From assembly GCA_945888065.1 (NCBI GenBank), contig CAMCZU010000001.1, positions 1 to 64,000 on the forward strand: DNA of 64,000 nucleotides, in the 5' to 3' direction. The position numbers and the translations under genes were made by a program. Every line of letters starts with the position of its first letter. Within the stretch, counting starts at the first letter, position 1. Below the pieces are notes generated by a model. It was not told the DNA's origin. It made no database searches and worked only from the letters and a program-made list of their open reading frames with translations. Below, one piece after another: positions 22,294 to 31,223 of the stretch. The DNA comes from Rickettsia typhi. GTDB lineage: Bacteria; Pseudomonadota; Alphaproteobacteria; WRAU01; Hepatincolaceae.

Positions 22294-23592
22294 TCATTTT
22301 TTAGATTTAAAAAATCCAAACAAGGATTTTTCTTTGTTTGCTTGTTGTATCAATTGAGATTTTTGGTTGTTATCTTGTTGATTATCATCTTGTGATTGTT
22401 GATACTCTTGTGGTTGTGATTGTGCTATATTAACATTACTTAAATTAGCTATATTTGATTGATTATTATCTTTCATAGCTTTAATAGCATCATCTTTGTT
22501 ATACAAAGAATCATCTTTATATTCATTTAAAATATCATTTAGTTCATTTTTATCTAATTTTTTTATAAAAGAGTCTAAATCATTATCATCATAGGTTGAA
22601 GATAATAAATCTTCTACTTCTTTTTTATGTTTTTTTAAAGTATTAGCCAGATTCTCTTGTTTTTTTTGAATATCTAAATTTAAACTATCTTTAACAGCAT
22701 TATAATTGGCATCTAAATTTAATTTAAACCCGCTATGATGTGGTTCTTTATTTACTAAAGATAGCAAATAACTATCTAAATTAAATTTTTCATAATCAGT
22801 TTCGCTCTCTCCTGTTCCTACAAAATATATAGGAGCCAAAAGATTTTTCATAATATTAATTAACACTCCACCTTTTGCTTGGGAGTCCATTTTTGTAATT
22901 ATAATACCAGTAATATCTATAACTTTATTAAAAGATTTAGCTTGTTCTACTGCAGATTGACCTATGGTAGCATCTACTACAAATATTGTTTGATGAGGAG
23001 CTGAAAGAAAATATTTTTTTAAAGATTTATCAATTTTTTGCAATTCATTCATTAAATCTACATTATTTTCTTGCCTACCTGCTGTGTCTATAATTAAGAC
23101 ATCATATTTATTTATAGTGGCATATTCTAAAGATTTATAAGCTAAAGCTGAAGGATCTTTTGTTTCATCTTCAAACATATCTACTTGCAACTTTTGTGCC
23201 CAAATGTTTAATTGTTCTTTTGCACCTGCTCTAAATGTATCACAAGGAGCAAGTAAAACTTTATATCCACCTTGTTTTAACATATAAGATAATTTTGCAA
23301 TAGAGGTTGTTTTACCAGATCCATTTGTGCCTACCATAGTTATTACAAAAGGTTTTTTATCTATTACAATACTATTTTTTACAAAAAAAGGAGAGAGATC
23401 TTCTTTTAAAATTTCAAAAATTTGTTTTTTTAACTCTCCTATAGATACCTCTTTAGAAAAAGAAGTTTTTTTTAAACGATTCATAACAAACATAGTAGAT
23501 CGCACACCTACATCAGCTTTAATTAAATCTTCTTCAATTTGTTCTAACAATGTATCATCTAAAACTTTTTTAGAAGCAAACAAACGTAGCAT
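22294..23592 (-). CDS. ftsY: SRP receptor FtsY with C-terminal Q/N-rich extension
   Basis: GTNGSGKTTSIAKLSYML, DTFRAGAKEQL, DTAGRQENNVDLMNEL; NG domain begins at residue 1, extension ends in EKSLFGFFKSKK. Confidence 0.95.
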   Translation of the reverse strand: MLRLFASKKVLDDTLLEQIEEDLIKADVGVRSTMFVMNRLKKTSFSKEVSIGELKKQIFEILKEDLSPFFVKNSIVIDKKPFVITMVGTNGSGKTTSIAKLSYMLKQGGYKVLLAPCDTFRAGAKEQLNIWAQKLQVDMFEDETKDPSALAYKSLEYATINKYDVLIIDTAGRQENNVDLMNELQKIDKSLKKYFLSAPHQTIFVVDATIGQSAVEQAKSFNKVIDITGIIITKMDSQAKGGVLINIMKNLLAPIYFVGTGESETDYEKFNLDSYLLSLVNKEPHHSGFKLNLDANYNAVKDSLNLDIQKKQENLANTLKKHKKEVEDLLSSTYDDNDLDSFIKKLDKNELNDILNEYKDDSLYNKDDAIKAMKDNNQSNIANLSNVNIAQSQPQEYQQSQDDNQQDNNQKSQLIQQANKEKSLFGFFKSKK

Positions 23593-23641
23593 TTATAATA
23601 TTCCTTATATTCCTTATATTTATTATATTTTAATCATCATC

Positions 23642-24943
23642 TTAAATTTTAGCAATTAAAGATTTTTGGTTATAATCTATAACTTTTGCTATTACAATAC
23701 TTCCCTTTGGAACTTTATTTCCTATAATTTCACTTAGGCAGTAATCTTGGCTATAACCCATATTATTAGATTCAACAAGAACCTCTATGTAGGTATTTAA
23801 TTTACTTTTAAATAATTCTAATTTTAAATTTTCACTTAAGGTATACATTACTTGAGTTCGTCTTTTAAGTTCATTGCTATCTATATTTTTCATATTATAT
23901 GCTGGGGTTCCTTCCCTTGGAGAGTATGGAAAAATATGTAAAAATGATAATTTTGCTTGTTGTATTGATTGCAAGGTATCTAAGAATTGACTTTCTGATT
24001 CTCTGGGAAATCCACAAATAAAATCCGCTCCTAACAAAACCTTTGGATTAGCTGTTTTTATATCATCAATCCATTGCAATGCACTTTCTTTGCTATGCCT
24101 TCTTCCCATATTTTTTAAAACAGAATTATTAAAAGATTGTAAAGATAAATGCAAATGAGGCATAAATTTTTCTTCATTTTTTAATAAATCTAAAATATTG
24201 TTATCAACAACCGCAGGATCTAATGAACTAAGGCGAAGACGTGCTAAATTTTTTACTTCATATAAAATTTGCTTACACAACTTACCTATCTGTGATTCTT
24301 CATCATTAAATACATTGCGATTATAAGAAGAAATATCAACACCTGTTAGCACAACTTCATTATGCCCAAAGTTAACCGCTTTTTGAATTTGTTCAATAAT
24401 ATGGCTAAAGGGCAATGAAACAGACCCACCTCTTGCCTTATTTATAATACAAAAACTACATTTATGATCACAACCCTGTTGAATTTGAATAAAAGCTCTA
24501 GTTTTATTTTCAAAACCATCAATTTGAGGAATGCTATTACTATCAACTTTAAAAATATTCTTATCATCATCATTAATAACAATTTTTTCATCACTAAGCA
24601 TAGCTTCTATAGAAAATTTATGATTATTACCAATTACTTTATCTACCTCTGGCATTTGAGCAAATTTTTTATGATCAATTTGTGCCCCACATCCTGTAAT
24701 AATAATTTTAGCACTTGGATTGTTTTTTTTTAATTTTCTAACAAGTTGCATAGATTGCCTGTTTGCTTGATTTGTCACCGTGCAAGTATTTACAATAATT
24801 GTATTTTTCATACCACTCGCATTTACTTGTTTTTTTAATAGCTCTGCTTCAAAAAAATTTAATCTACAACCCAGTGCAAATACCTGATTATTGTTATCAA
24901 GATTAATTTGGTTTTGTGTATTATTATTAAATTTATCACTCAA
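23642..24943 (-). CDS. mtaB: tRNA t6A37 methylthiotransferase
   Basis: ALGCRLNFFEAELLKKQ, radical-SAM GCDHKCSFCIINKARGGSVS, next to ftsY. Confidence 0.92.
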   Translation of the reverse strand: MSDKFNNNTQNQINLDNNNQVFALGCRLNFFEAELLKKQVNASGMKNTIIVNTCTVTNQANRQSMQLVRKLKKNNPSAKIIITGCGAQIDHKKFAQMPEVDKVIGNNHKFSIEAMLSDEKIVINDDDKNIFKVDSNSIPQIDGFENKTRAFIQIQQGCDHKCSFCIINKARGGSVSLPFSHIIEQIQKAVNFGHNEVVLTGVDISSYNRNVFNDEESQIGKLCKQILYEVKNLARLRLSSLDPAVVDNNILDLLKNEEKFMPHLHLSLQSFNNSVLKNMGRRHSKESALQWIDDIKTANPKVLLGADFICGFPRESESQFLDTLQSIQQAKLSFLHIFPYSPREGTPAYNMKNIDSNELKRRTQVMYTLSENLKLELFKSKLNTYIEVLVESNNMGYSQDYCLSEIIGNKVPKGSIVIAKVIDYNQKSLIAKI

Positions 24944-24990
24944 AATTACAAAAATCCTAAAACTATTAGCTGATTTATACTTATTTTGTT

Positions 24991-25077
24991 TGGTGCCCCC
25001 GGGGAGAATCGAACTCCCACTTCTTTACAGAAAATAGATTTTGAGTCTACCGCGTCTACCAATTCCACCACAGGGGC
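24991..25077 (-). tRNA. tRNA-Leu (anticodon CAA)
   Basis: Minus strand GCCCCTGTGGTGGAATTGGTAGACGCGGTAGACTCAAAATCTA...GGGAGTTCGATTCTCCCCGGGGGCACCA; acceptor GCCCCTG/CGGGGGC, anticodon loop CTCAAAA, encoded CCA. Confidence 0.95.
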
Positions 25078-25217
25078 TAATATTAGCAAAAATATTCTTA
25101 CAAATTATAATCTTATTGTATATGTTTTACAAATAAATTTAAAAAAATATACAATAAAAAAAAATTAAGATACAATAATTAAGTTTATAAATAATAATAA
25201 TATACTTGCTTTTAAAT

Positions 25218-25892
25218 ATGTTTTTTAAATTTTTACTTGTTTTTTTGTTTTTAGGATTACAAAATATTTATGCAGAAGAAGATTCACAAATTATTTATGC
25301 TCCACAACTTGCAATTACAGAACAAGATATAGAAAATGCACTAAATTATATATCAAAAGCTTATGTAAATTTAACTTTTACATATAATAGTGGAGCTAAC
25401 AACAACACTTTAGGATCTGAATTTTTTGCTACCAATGAATATATTTATGCAAAAGGTGAACTTAATATTAATCAAGATTCTAGTATTTCTTATATGCAAT
25501 TAGATCCTAAAATACTAATTTATGGTGATATGCGTTATTATAGTTTTAATATAGCTGGATCTTATATATTTTATGATAATACCCCTTATATGTTTTTAGG
25601 GCTTGGTATTACAAGCCCTTTATTTAGTGTGTCTTATCAAAAACAATACGAAACAAGTTATGATAGATTTTATGTGTATTCTCAAAGAAATTTATTTATA
25701 ATTAATAAAATTGTTTATGTTTCTTTTGTTGGAAAACTTGATTATATTTACCAAAATAAATATGTTAAAGTGAACCCTGCAATTTATGTAAATTTTAATC
25801 AACACTCTGTTGGATTTGAATATACATACTCTAATCTTTATTTTAATAACTCTAAAAATCTTTTTTCTTTGGTATATAAAATATCTTTATAA
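25218..25892 (+). CDS. Exported hypothetical protein, possible outer-membrane beta-barrel
   Basis: Signal peptide MFFKFLLVFLFLGLQNIYAEE; Tyr/Phe-rich strand pattern; ATG at 25218 (track uses TTG at 25206). Confidence 0.5.
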   Translation: MFFKFLLVFLFLGLQNIYAEEDSQIIYAPQLAITEQDIENALNYISKAYVNLTFTYNSGANNNTLGSEFFATNEYIYAKGELNINQDSSISYMQLDPKILIYGDMRYYSFNIAGSYIFYDNTPYMFLGLGITSPLFSVSYQKQYETSYDRFYVYSQRNLFIINKIVYVSFVGKLDYIYQNKYVKVNPAIYVNFNQHSVGFEYTYSNLYFNNSKNLFSLVYKISL

Positions 25893-25902
25893 TTTTTTTA
25901 AG

Positions 25903-26532
25903 TTATTCTTGTTTTATAAATTCATTTGTATCATTGCTTAATGAATAAAGGGAACCATCTTTAATATCAAAATACCATCCATATAAACTCAAGGTATTAT
26001 TTTCAACATTTGTTTTAATAAATGGAAATGTTAAAAGATTTTTCATTGACCCTTTTATTGATTCTAATTCACAATGTTTACATACCTCTTGATGTTCTAA
26101 TAAATTAGGTATGCTATCTTTTAAATGAGAAGAAATATTAATCCATCCCTGCACAAAATTTAAACCAATAAAATCATCTTTAAATGATTTTACCAATGCT
26201 TCAATTCCACCACAATTGCTATGACCTAAAATAATTATATTTTCAACATTTAACACATTTACAGCAAATTCAAGCGCAGCAGATGTGCCGTGTTTAGAAT
26301 CCCATTTTGGTTCAAAAGGAGGAACTAAATTAGCAATATTACGAACCACAAAGATGTCTCCAGGATCACTATTAGTTAAAATAGCAGGATCAACCCTAGA
26401 ATCACAACAACTAATTATTAATGTTTTTGGATTTTGCTTATATTCTAATTTTTTATATAAGGTATCACTAATATCATAATATTTTTTTTTAAATAAGCTA
26501 TAACCTTCTAAAAGTTTTTTTATATCTGCCAT
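25903..26532 (-). CDS. Beta-carbonic anhydrase
   Basis: LIISCCDSRVDPAIL, NIIILGHSNCGGIEALV zinc-ligand motifs. Confidence 0.94.
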   Translation of the reverse strand: MADIKKLLEGYSLFKKKYYDISDTLYKKLEYKQNPKTLIISCCDSRVDPAILTNSDPGDIFVVRNIANLVPPFEPKWDSKHGTSAALEFAVNVLNVENIIILGHSNCGGIEALVKSFKDDFIGLNFVQGWINISSHLKDSIPNLLEHQEVCKHCELESIKGSMKNLLTFPFIKTNVENNTLSLYGWYFDIKDGSLYSLSNDTNEFIKQE

Positions 26533-26549
26533 TACTTGTAAAATTTACC

Positions 26550-27941
26550 TTATTTTTCTACATTAATTGTTATCATCATTCCACTTATCATATGAAATAA
26601 ATTATGGCAATGCAACAGCCACTTTCCATTTTCATCTGCAACAAACTCCATTTGCAAACTTTCCATATGATCTAAATTAAAAGTATGCTTAATTAATACA
26701 TTTGGATTATTAACAACTTTAAAAAAATATCCGTGCAAATGTATAGGATGTGGCATATGTGTATGATTTGTAATAGTAATTTTAACTTTATCACCTGCTT
26801 TAATATTAAGATTATCTATAGCTTTTTTATTTTGAGTAATAGACCAATTATAATCTTTATGATTACCTTTTAAGCTTAATTTATATTCTTGCATATTGCT
26901 AAATTTATCAAAATTAAGCCATTCATAATTAATAGATTGCAAATATTTATAAGGTTGCTCTTGAGAGTAATTATTATAATCATAATTAGTTAACTTTATT
27001 AACTTACCTTTTCCAACAATTACCCTAGAGTATTTATTAGTTCCTAACATAAAAGCTATTAATTCATAGGACTTATTATTAGGCACATTTAAAATTATAT
27101 CATATGTTTCACCCATTGCTACTCTTAGAGTTTTTAATTTTTTAGGTTTTACATCAATGCCATCACTTGCTATTACTTCAATTTCTCCACCTGAGTATAC
27201 AAAATTTATATACCCATCTACATAAGCATTTACAATCCTTAATTTAATTTTATTATGTTGAATGTTTTTAAATTCAACATAATCAGGCTTACCATTAATT
27301 AAGTAATTTGCATATATAATATCTGAATAATGATTTTTCATATTCATAGATTGCATATTATCTTGCTTATTATCTTGCATTTGCATATGATGATGACTAT
27401 GTTGATTTTCATTACTATGTGTTGTAGCTTTAGGCATTAGAGAATTTACAATCTCAAGGGGAGATTTATCAATTTCACCAGAATATATTAACAAATTATC
27501 TTCTTCTTGATTTTCTTTAGCATCTTTATCTTTAAAAATTATTCCACCATAAATACCCTGAGATTCTTCTAAGCCGTGTGCGTGATACCAGTATGTTCCA
27601 ACTTGCTTTACTTGATATTTATAAGTAAAAGAACTATGAGGCTTAATAGCTACCATATTTACATTAGCTACTCCATCCATATTATTTGGCAATAACACTC
27701 CGTGCCAATGAATTGTTGTGCTTATATCTGTATTATTTTTAACCTTAATAATTAAAATATCATCTTTATTTGCTTTAATTATTGGGGCAAAATCTAATCC
27801 ATTGATTTTATATTGAGTTATTTTGTTATTATTAATAGTTTTAACAACAGGACTAACCTCTAAATTGTATGTAATTTCTTTTTGACCTTGCGAATTAATA
27901 TTCACAAAAAATAAGTTAAACATATAACTAAGAAATAACAT
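26550..27941 (-). CDS. Multicopper oxidase with His/Met-rich insertion
   Basis: Copper motifs HWHG, YHAHG, HPIHLHG, HCHNLFHMISGMM; insertion HSNENQHSHHHMQMQDNKQDNMQSMNMKNH. Confidence 0.93.
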   Translation of the reverse strand: MLFLSYMFNLFFVNINSQGQKEITYNLEVSPVVKTINNNKITQYKINGLDFAPIIKANKDDILIIKVKNNTDISTTIHWHGVLLPNNMDGVANVNMVAIKPHSSFTYKYQVKQVGTYWYHAHGLEESQGIYGGIIFKDKDAKENQEEDNLLIYSGEIDKSPLEIVNSLMPKATTHSNENQHSHHHMQMQDNKQDNMQSMNMKNHYSDIIYANYLINGKPDYVEFKNIQHNKIKLRIVNAYVDGYINFVYSGGEIEVIASDGIDVKPKKLKTLRVAMGETYDIILNVPNNKSYELIAFMLGTNKYSRVIVGKGKLIKLTNYDYNNYSQEQPYKYLQSINYEWLNFDKFSNMQEYKLSLKGNHKDYNWSITQNKKAIDNLNIKAGDKVKITITNHTHMPHPIHLHGYFFKVVNNPNVLIKHTFNLDHMESLQMEFVADENGKWLLHCHNLFHMISGMMITINVEK

Positions 27942-27957
27942 TTATATATCCTTTTTG

Positions 27958-28992
27958 TTAAATTGGAGACCACTGCTTTTTTATATTATCATTTTCATCT
28001 AACAAAGTATATTCTTTATATAAATATTCAACCAAATCTTTTATTCCTTGCTGATTAATATTAGAAATGCATAAAATATTTGACTTTAATTTTGCTTTTT
28101 TAATTTTATTTAATTGATTTACTTTAGTTTGTTCATCTAGCAAATCTATTTTACTTAACACAATCAATTGCTTTATATTAGATAAATCTTGTTCATATTG
28201 TGCTAATTCATTGTTAATAATTTTAATATTTTCTACAAAATTAGGGTTGCTAATATCTACTACATGTAAAAAAGATTTGCATCGCTTAATATGAGACAAA
28301 AATCTACTTCCCAAACCAACTCCATCTGATGCACCCTCAATAAGACCTGGCATATCTGCTAAAATAATTTGCTTATCATAAATTTCTAAAACTCCTAAAT
28401 TAGGATGAAGAGTTGTAAAAGCATAATTAGCAGACTTTACATTAGCATTAGTAAGCACATTAATTAAACTAGATTTTCCTGCATTTGGCAAACCTATAAT
28501 CCCAAAATCTGCTATCATTTCTAACTCTAGCCAAACCCATAACTCTTGACCTTCAATACCAGGCTGTGCAAACCTTGGAGCCCTATTTGTAGAAGATTTA
28601 AAACTAGCATTTCCTCTTCCACCCATTCCACCTTTTAAAAATAACACTCTTTCTTTATCAAAAGCAAAATCATAAATAACCTCAGATTTATCTTCATTAT
28701 AAACTTTAGTTCCCACAGGAACTTTGATAATTAAATCTTCAGATCGCTTCCCGTGACGATCTTTACCCTTGCCACCTTCACCACTTTTTACTACAAAATG
28801 TTGCTTGTATCTAAAATCAATCAAGGTATTTAAAGAATTTGTAGCCTCAATGTATAAATCTCCACCATCTCCACCATCTCCACCATTTGGACCACCATAC
28901 TCAATAAATTTTTCTCTTCTAAATGCTACTGCACCCTTACCACCATTACCCGATTTAATGTATATTTTAGCTGAATCTAAAAATCTCAACAC
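27958..28992 (-). CDS. obgE: Obg family GTPase
   Basis: RFLDSAKIYIKSGNGGKGAVAFRREKFIEYGGPNGGDGG, GLPNAGKSSLINVLTNA; GTG at 28992 (or TTG at 28989) fits the family start better than the track start at 29022. Confidence 0.95.
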   Translation of the reverse strand: MLRFLDSAKIYIKSGNGGKGAVAFRREKFIEYGGPNGGDGGDGGDLYIEATNSLNTLIDFRYKQHFVVKSGEGGKGKDRHGKRSEDLIIKVPVGTKVYNEDKSEVIYDFAFDKERVLFLKGGMGGRGNASFKSSTNRAPRFAQPGIEGQELWVWLELEMIADFGIIGLPNAGKSSLINVLTNANVKSANYAFTTLHPNLGVLEIYDKQIILADMPGLIEGASDGVGLGSRFLSHIKRCKSFLHVVDISNPNFVENIKIINNELAQYEQDLSNIKQLIVLSKIDLLDEQTKVNQLNKIKKAKLKSNILCISNINQQGIKDLVEYLYKEYTLLDENDNIKKQWSPI

Positions 28993-29080
28993 ATCACCTA
29001 TTAAAAACAAAAAAGTAATCACACATAAATATATATGATTACTTTTTATAATTTACCAAAAAATATTATATAAGTATATT

Positions 29081-29332
29081 TTACACACTAAGAATATTTA
29101 CTATTTTTCTTCCGTGTAATTCAGAAAAATAAACCTGACCATTTTCTAATGCAAACAAAGTATGATCCCTTCCCATTCCAACATTTTTACCTGGGTGAAA
29201 TTTAGTTCCCCTTTGTCTCATTATTATATTGCCAGTTATAACTTTTTCACCACCAAATTTTTTAAAACCTAACCTTCTACCTGCGGAATCTCTTCCATTC
29301 CTAGAGCTACCACCTGCTTTTTTATGAGCCAT
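29081..29332 (-). CDS. rpmA: 50S ribosomal protein L27
   Basis: [29 protein letters not shown]...[26 protein letters not shown]. Confidence 0.98.
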   Translation of the reverse strand: MAHKKAGGSSRNGRDSAGRRLGFKKFGGEKVITGNIIMRQRGTKFHPGKNVGMGRDHTLFALENGQVYFSELHGRKIVNILSV

Positions 29333-29341
29333 TTTTTCCTC

Positions 29342-29650
29342 TTATTTTATATCTGTAATTTCAATTTTTGTAATATATTGTCTGTGTCCGTTTTTTCTTT
29401 GTGAATGCTTACGTCTTCTTTTTTTAAATACAATTAACTTTGTGTCTCTTTTTTGTTCAATTACCTTAGCAACCACAGATCTATCTAAAACTAATGGTTG
29501 TCCTAAAATAACTTTTTCTCCATCTATTACAGATAATACATCTGTAATATGCACCTCAGAACCAACTTCAGAATCTAGTTTGTTTACTCTTATTACATCA
29601 CCTTTTTTTACAATATGCTGTAATCCACCAATTTTTATTACTGCTAACAT
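29342..29650 (-). CDS. rplU: 50S ribosomal protein L21
   Basis: MLAVIKIGGLQHIVKKGDVI...KKRRRKHSQRKNGHRQYITKIEI. Confidence 0.96.
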   Translation of the reverse strand: MLAVIKIGGLQHIVKKGDVIRVNKLDSEVGSEVHITDVLSVIDGEKVILGQPLVLDRSVVAKVIEQKRDTKLIVFKKRRRKHSQRKNGHRQYITKIEITDIK

Positions 29651-29764
29651 TTTAATTTTTTCCTTTTTTAGCTATAAAATTTATATCATTTTTTAAAAAA
29701 ATATAAACTAATCAATATATTTTATCAATAAAAATTATTTAATCAATAATAATTTTTACATTTT

Positions 29765-29986
29765 TTATTCTGGCAAATAAATTGTTCCATTTGTATAATC
29801 AACAAACAAAGCAATCATACCTGGAAATATTAACAATAATAAACCCAAAGAGTCTAATATTACTATTGTTCCATCAAAATTATTACTATGAGGTTTGTTA
29901 ATTTGATAAGACTTTAAAATTGTTCCACAATTACAAAGACTTATTAACAATATTATTATTAAGCAATACTTTTTAAGACACCTCAA
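29765..29986 (-). CDS. Small lipoprotein, paralogue of the next gene
   Basis: Lipobox-like LCNC, CGT followed by ILDSLGLLLLIFPGMIALFVDYTNGTIYL. Confidence 0.6.
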   Translation of the reverse strand: MRCLKKYCLIIILLISLCNCGTILKSYQINKPHSNNFDGTIVILDSLGLLLLIFPGMIALFVDYTNGTIYLPE

Positions 29987-30013
29987 TTTTTATAATTCCA
30001 ATTTTTATAAATA

Positions 30014-30301
30014 TTAATCAAATACTATGCTTCTTACTGAAGGTGCTTCTAAACCTTCTTCTTTGTATCTAGCATTTTCTTCTTTACTAAGCCACAAAGC
30101 ACCTGTAGCATAATCTATAGATAAAAATAATATTCCTGGAGCTACAAAAACAAATAACCCCATAGAATCTAATCCTAATACAAAATAATCTATTCTTTCT
30201 GATTTTTCAACAAAGCTTCTATCTTTATACATTAAAGTTCCACAAGAAGATACATAAAAAAACATTGCCAATAATAGCAAACTTAACAGCTTTTTATTCA
30301 T
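30014..30301 (-). CDS. Small lipoprotein, paralogue of the adjacent gene (YceK/YidQ-like layout)
   Basis: Lipobox-like VSSC, CGT followed by GLDSMGLFVFVAPGILFLSIDYATGALWL. Confidence 0.6.
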   Translation of the reverse strand: MNKKLLSLLLLAMFFYVSSCGTLMYKDRSFVEKSERIDYFVLGLDSMGLFVFVAPGILFLSIDYATGALWLSKEENARYKEEGLEAPSVRSIVFD

Positions 30302-30326
30302 TTTGTTTTACTTCACTCGCTTTATT

Positions 30327-31088
30327 TTATTTTGTTTCTTCAGTTTCTTTTTTAGCTTGACCAATAACAGAAATATCTTGTTCTTTCATAAAGGCTACTT
30401 TATCACCTGGAAAATCAATAAAAATGTAGCTATCTGTTTGTGAATCATATAACTCCATCATACCTAAAGATGGGTATTTATCTTTAGAGTTAGATCCCAT
30501 ATAATCTATCATAGTTCCTCTATCTAGAGATCTTTTTTCCATTGTATAAACATTTTTAGATAATCCAATAAAATATGTTTGCCTTACTCTTGCTTTAGTT
30601 GGCTTTACATTGTAAACTTTAATATTATCAGCAGATAAAATAGTTTCATTTGGCATAATTAATACACCTACCAATACTTTTCTTGTTGTTCCAAAAAAGC
30701 TTTCCCCATATTGTTCATACAAAAACTTTTTATCTATTTTACTAGGATTTTTATCTTGTGTTTGTAATTTATAACGTCCTCCATCTTCAGGGGTATCTAA
30801 GTCTAAAAATAAAATTCCAACTTTTCTATCAGGAATACCATAACGCAATACATAAGATGATACAATATCTATTTCTCTTTGGAATGTATCTTCTAAAGAC
30901 CCTTGTGTTTCAACAAAAACATATTGTAAGGCAGATATTTTAACTAAATTTGCTTCTTTAACAAGGATAGCATTTTGCTCTCCTTCACCTGAATATTCTG
31001 AACTAGAATCCTCATCAGCACCATACAAAACAAAAGATGAGCTTAACAAAACAGCCAACAATAATAAGAATTTTATTTTATTATACAT
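30327..31088 (-). CDS. Exported hypothetical protein
   Basis: Signal peptide MYNKIKFLLLLAVLLSSSFVLYGADE followed by acidic/Ser linker; no family recognised. Confidence 0.6.
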   Translation of the reverse strand: MYNKIKFLLLLAVLLSSSFVLYGADEDSSSEYSGEGEQNAILVKEANLVKISALQYVFVETQGSLEDTFQREIDIVSSYVLRYGIPDRKVGILFLDLDTPEDGGRYKLQTQDKNPSKIDKKFLYEQYGESFFGTTRKVLVGVLIMPNETILSADNIKVYNVKPTKARVRQTYFIGLSKNVYTMEKRSLDRGTMIDYMGSNSKDKYPSLGMMELYDSQTDSYIFIDFPGDKVAFMKEQDISVIGQAKKETEETK

Positions 31089-31197
31089 TTTATTTCCACT
31101 AAAGGATGTTATTTAATAAAAATTATATAGAATTTAACTAAAAAATCAATTATATATTTTATACAATTTTATTTAACCTTTATTTTATAAAATAAGC

Positions 31198-31223
31198 TAT
31201 GTGTATTCCATATGTGTATTCCA
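31198..31223. repeat. Perfect 13-bp tandem duplication (TATGTGTATTCCA x2) containing two ATGs at the aroA start
   Basis: Direct reading of 31198-31210 and 31211-31223. Confidence 0.95.

Noticed and set aside
24986-25168. Plus-strand ORF MFGAPGENRTPTSLQKIDFESTASTNSTTGANI...
   Set aside because: It is the antisense reading of the tRNA-Leu(CAA) gene, a familiar spurious ORF.
28769-29038. Pro/Ser-rich 89-aa plus-strand ORF
   Set aside because: Antisense to the Gly-rich N-terminus of Obg; the proline runs are the complement of Gly codons.
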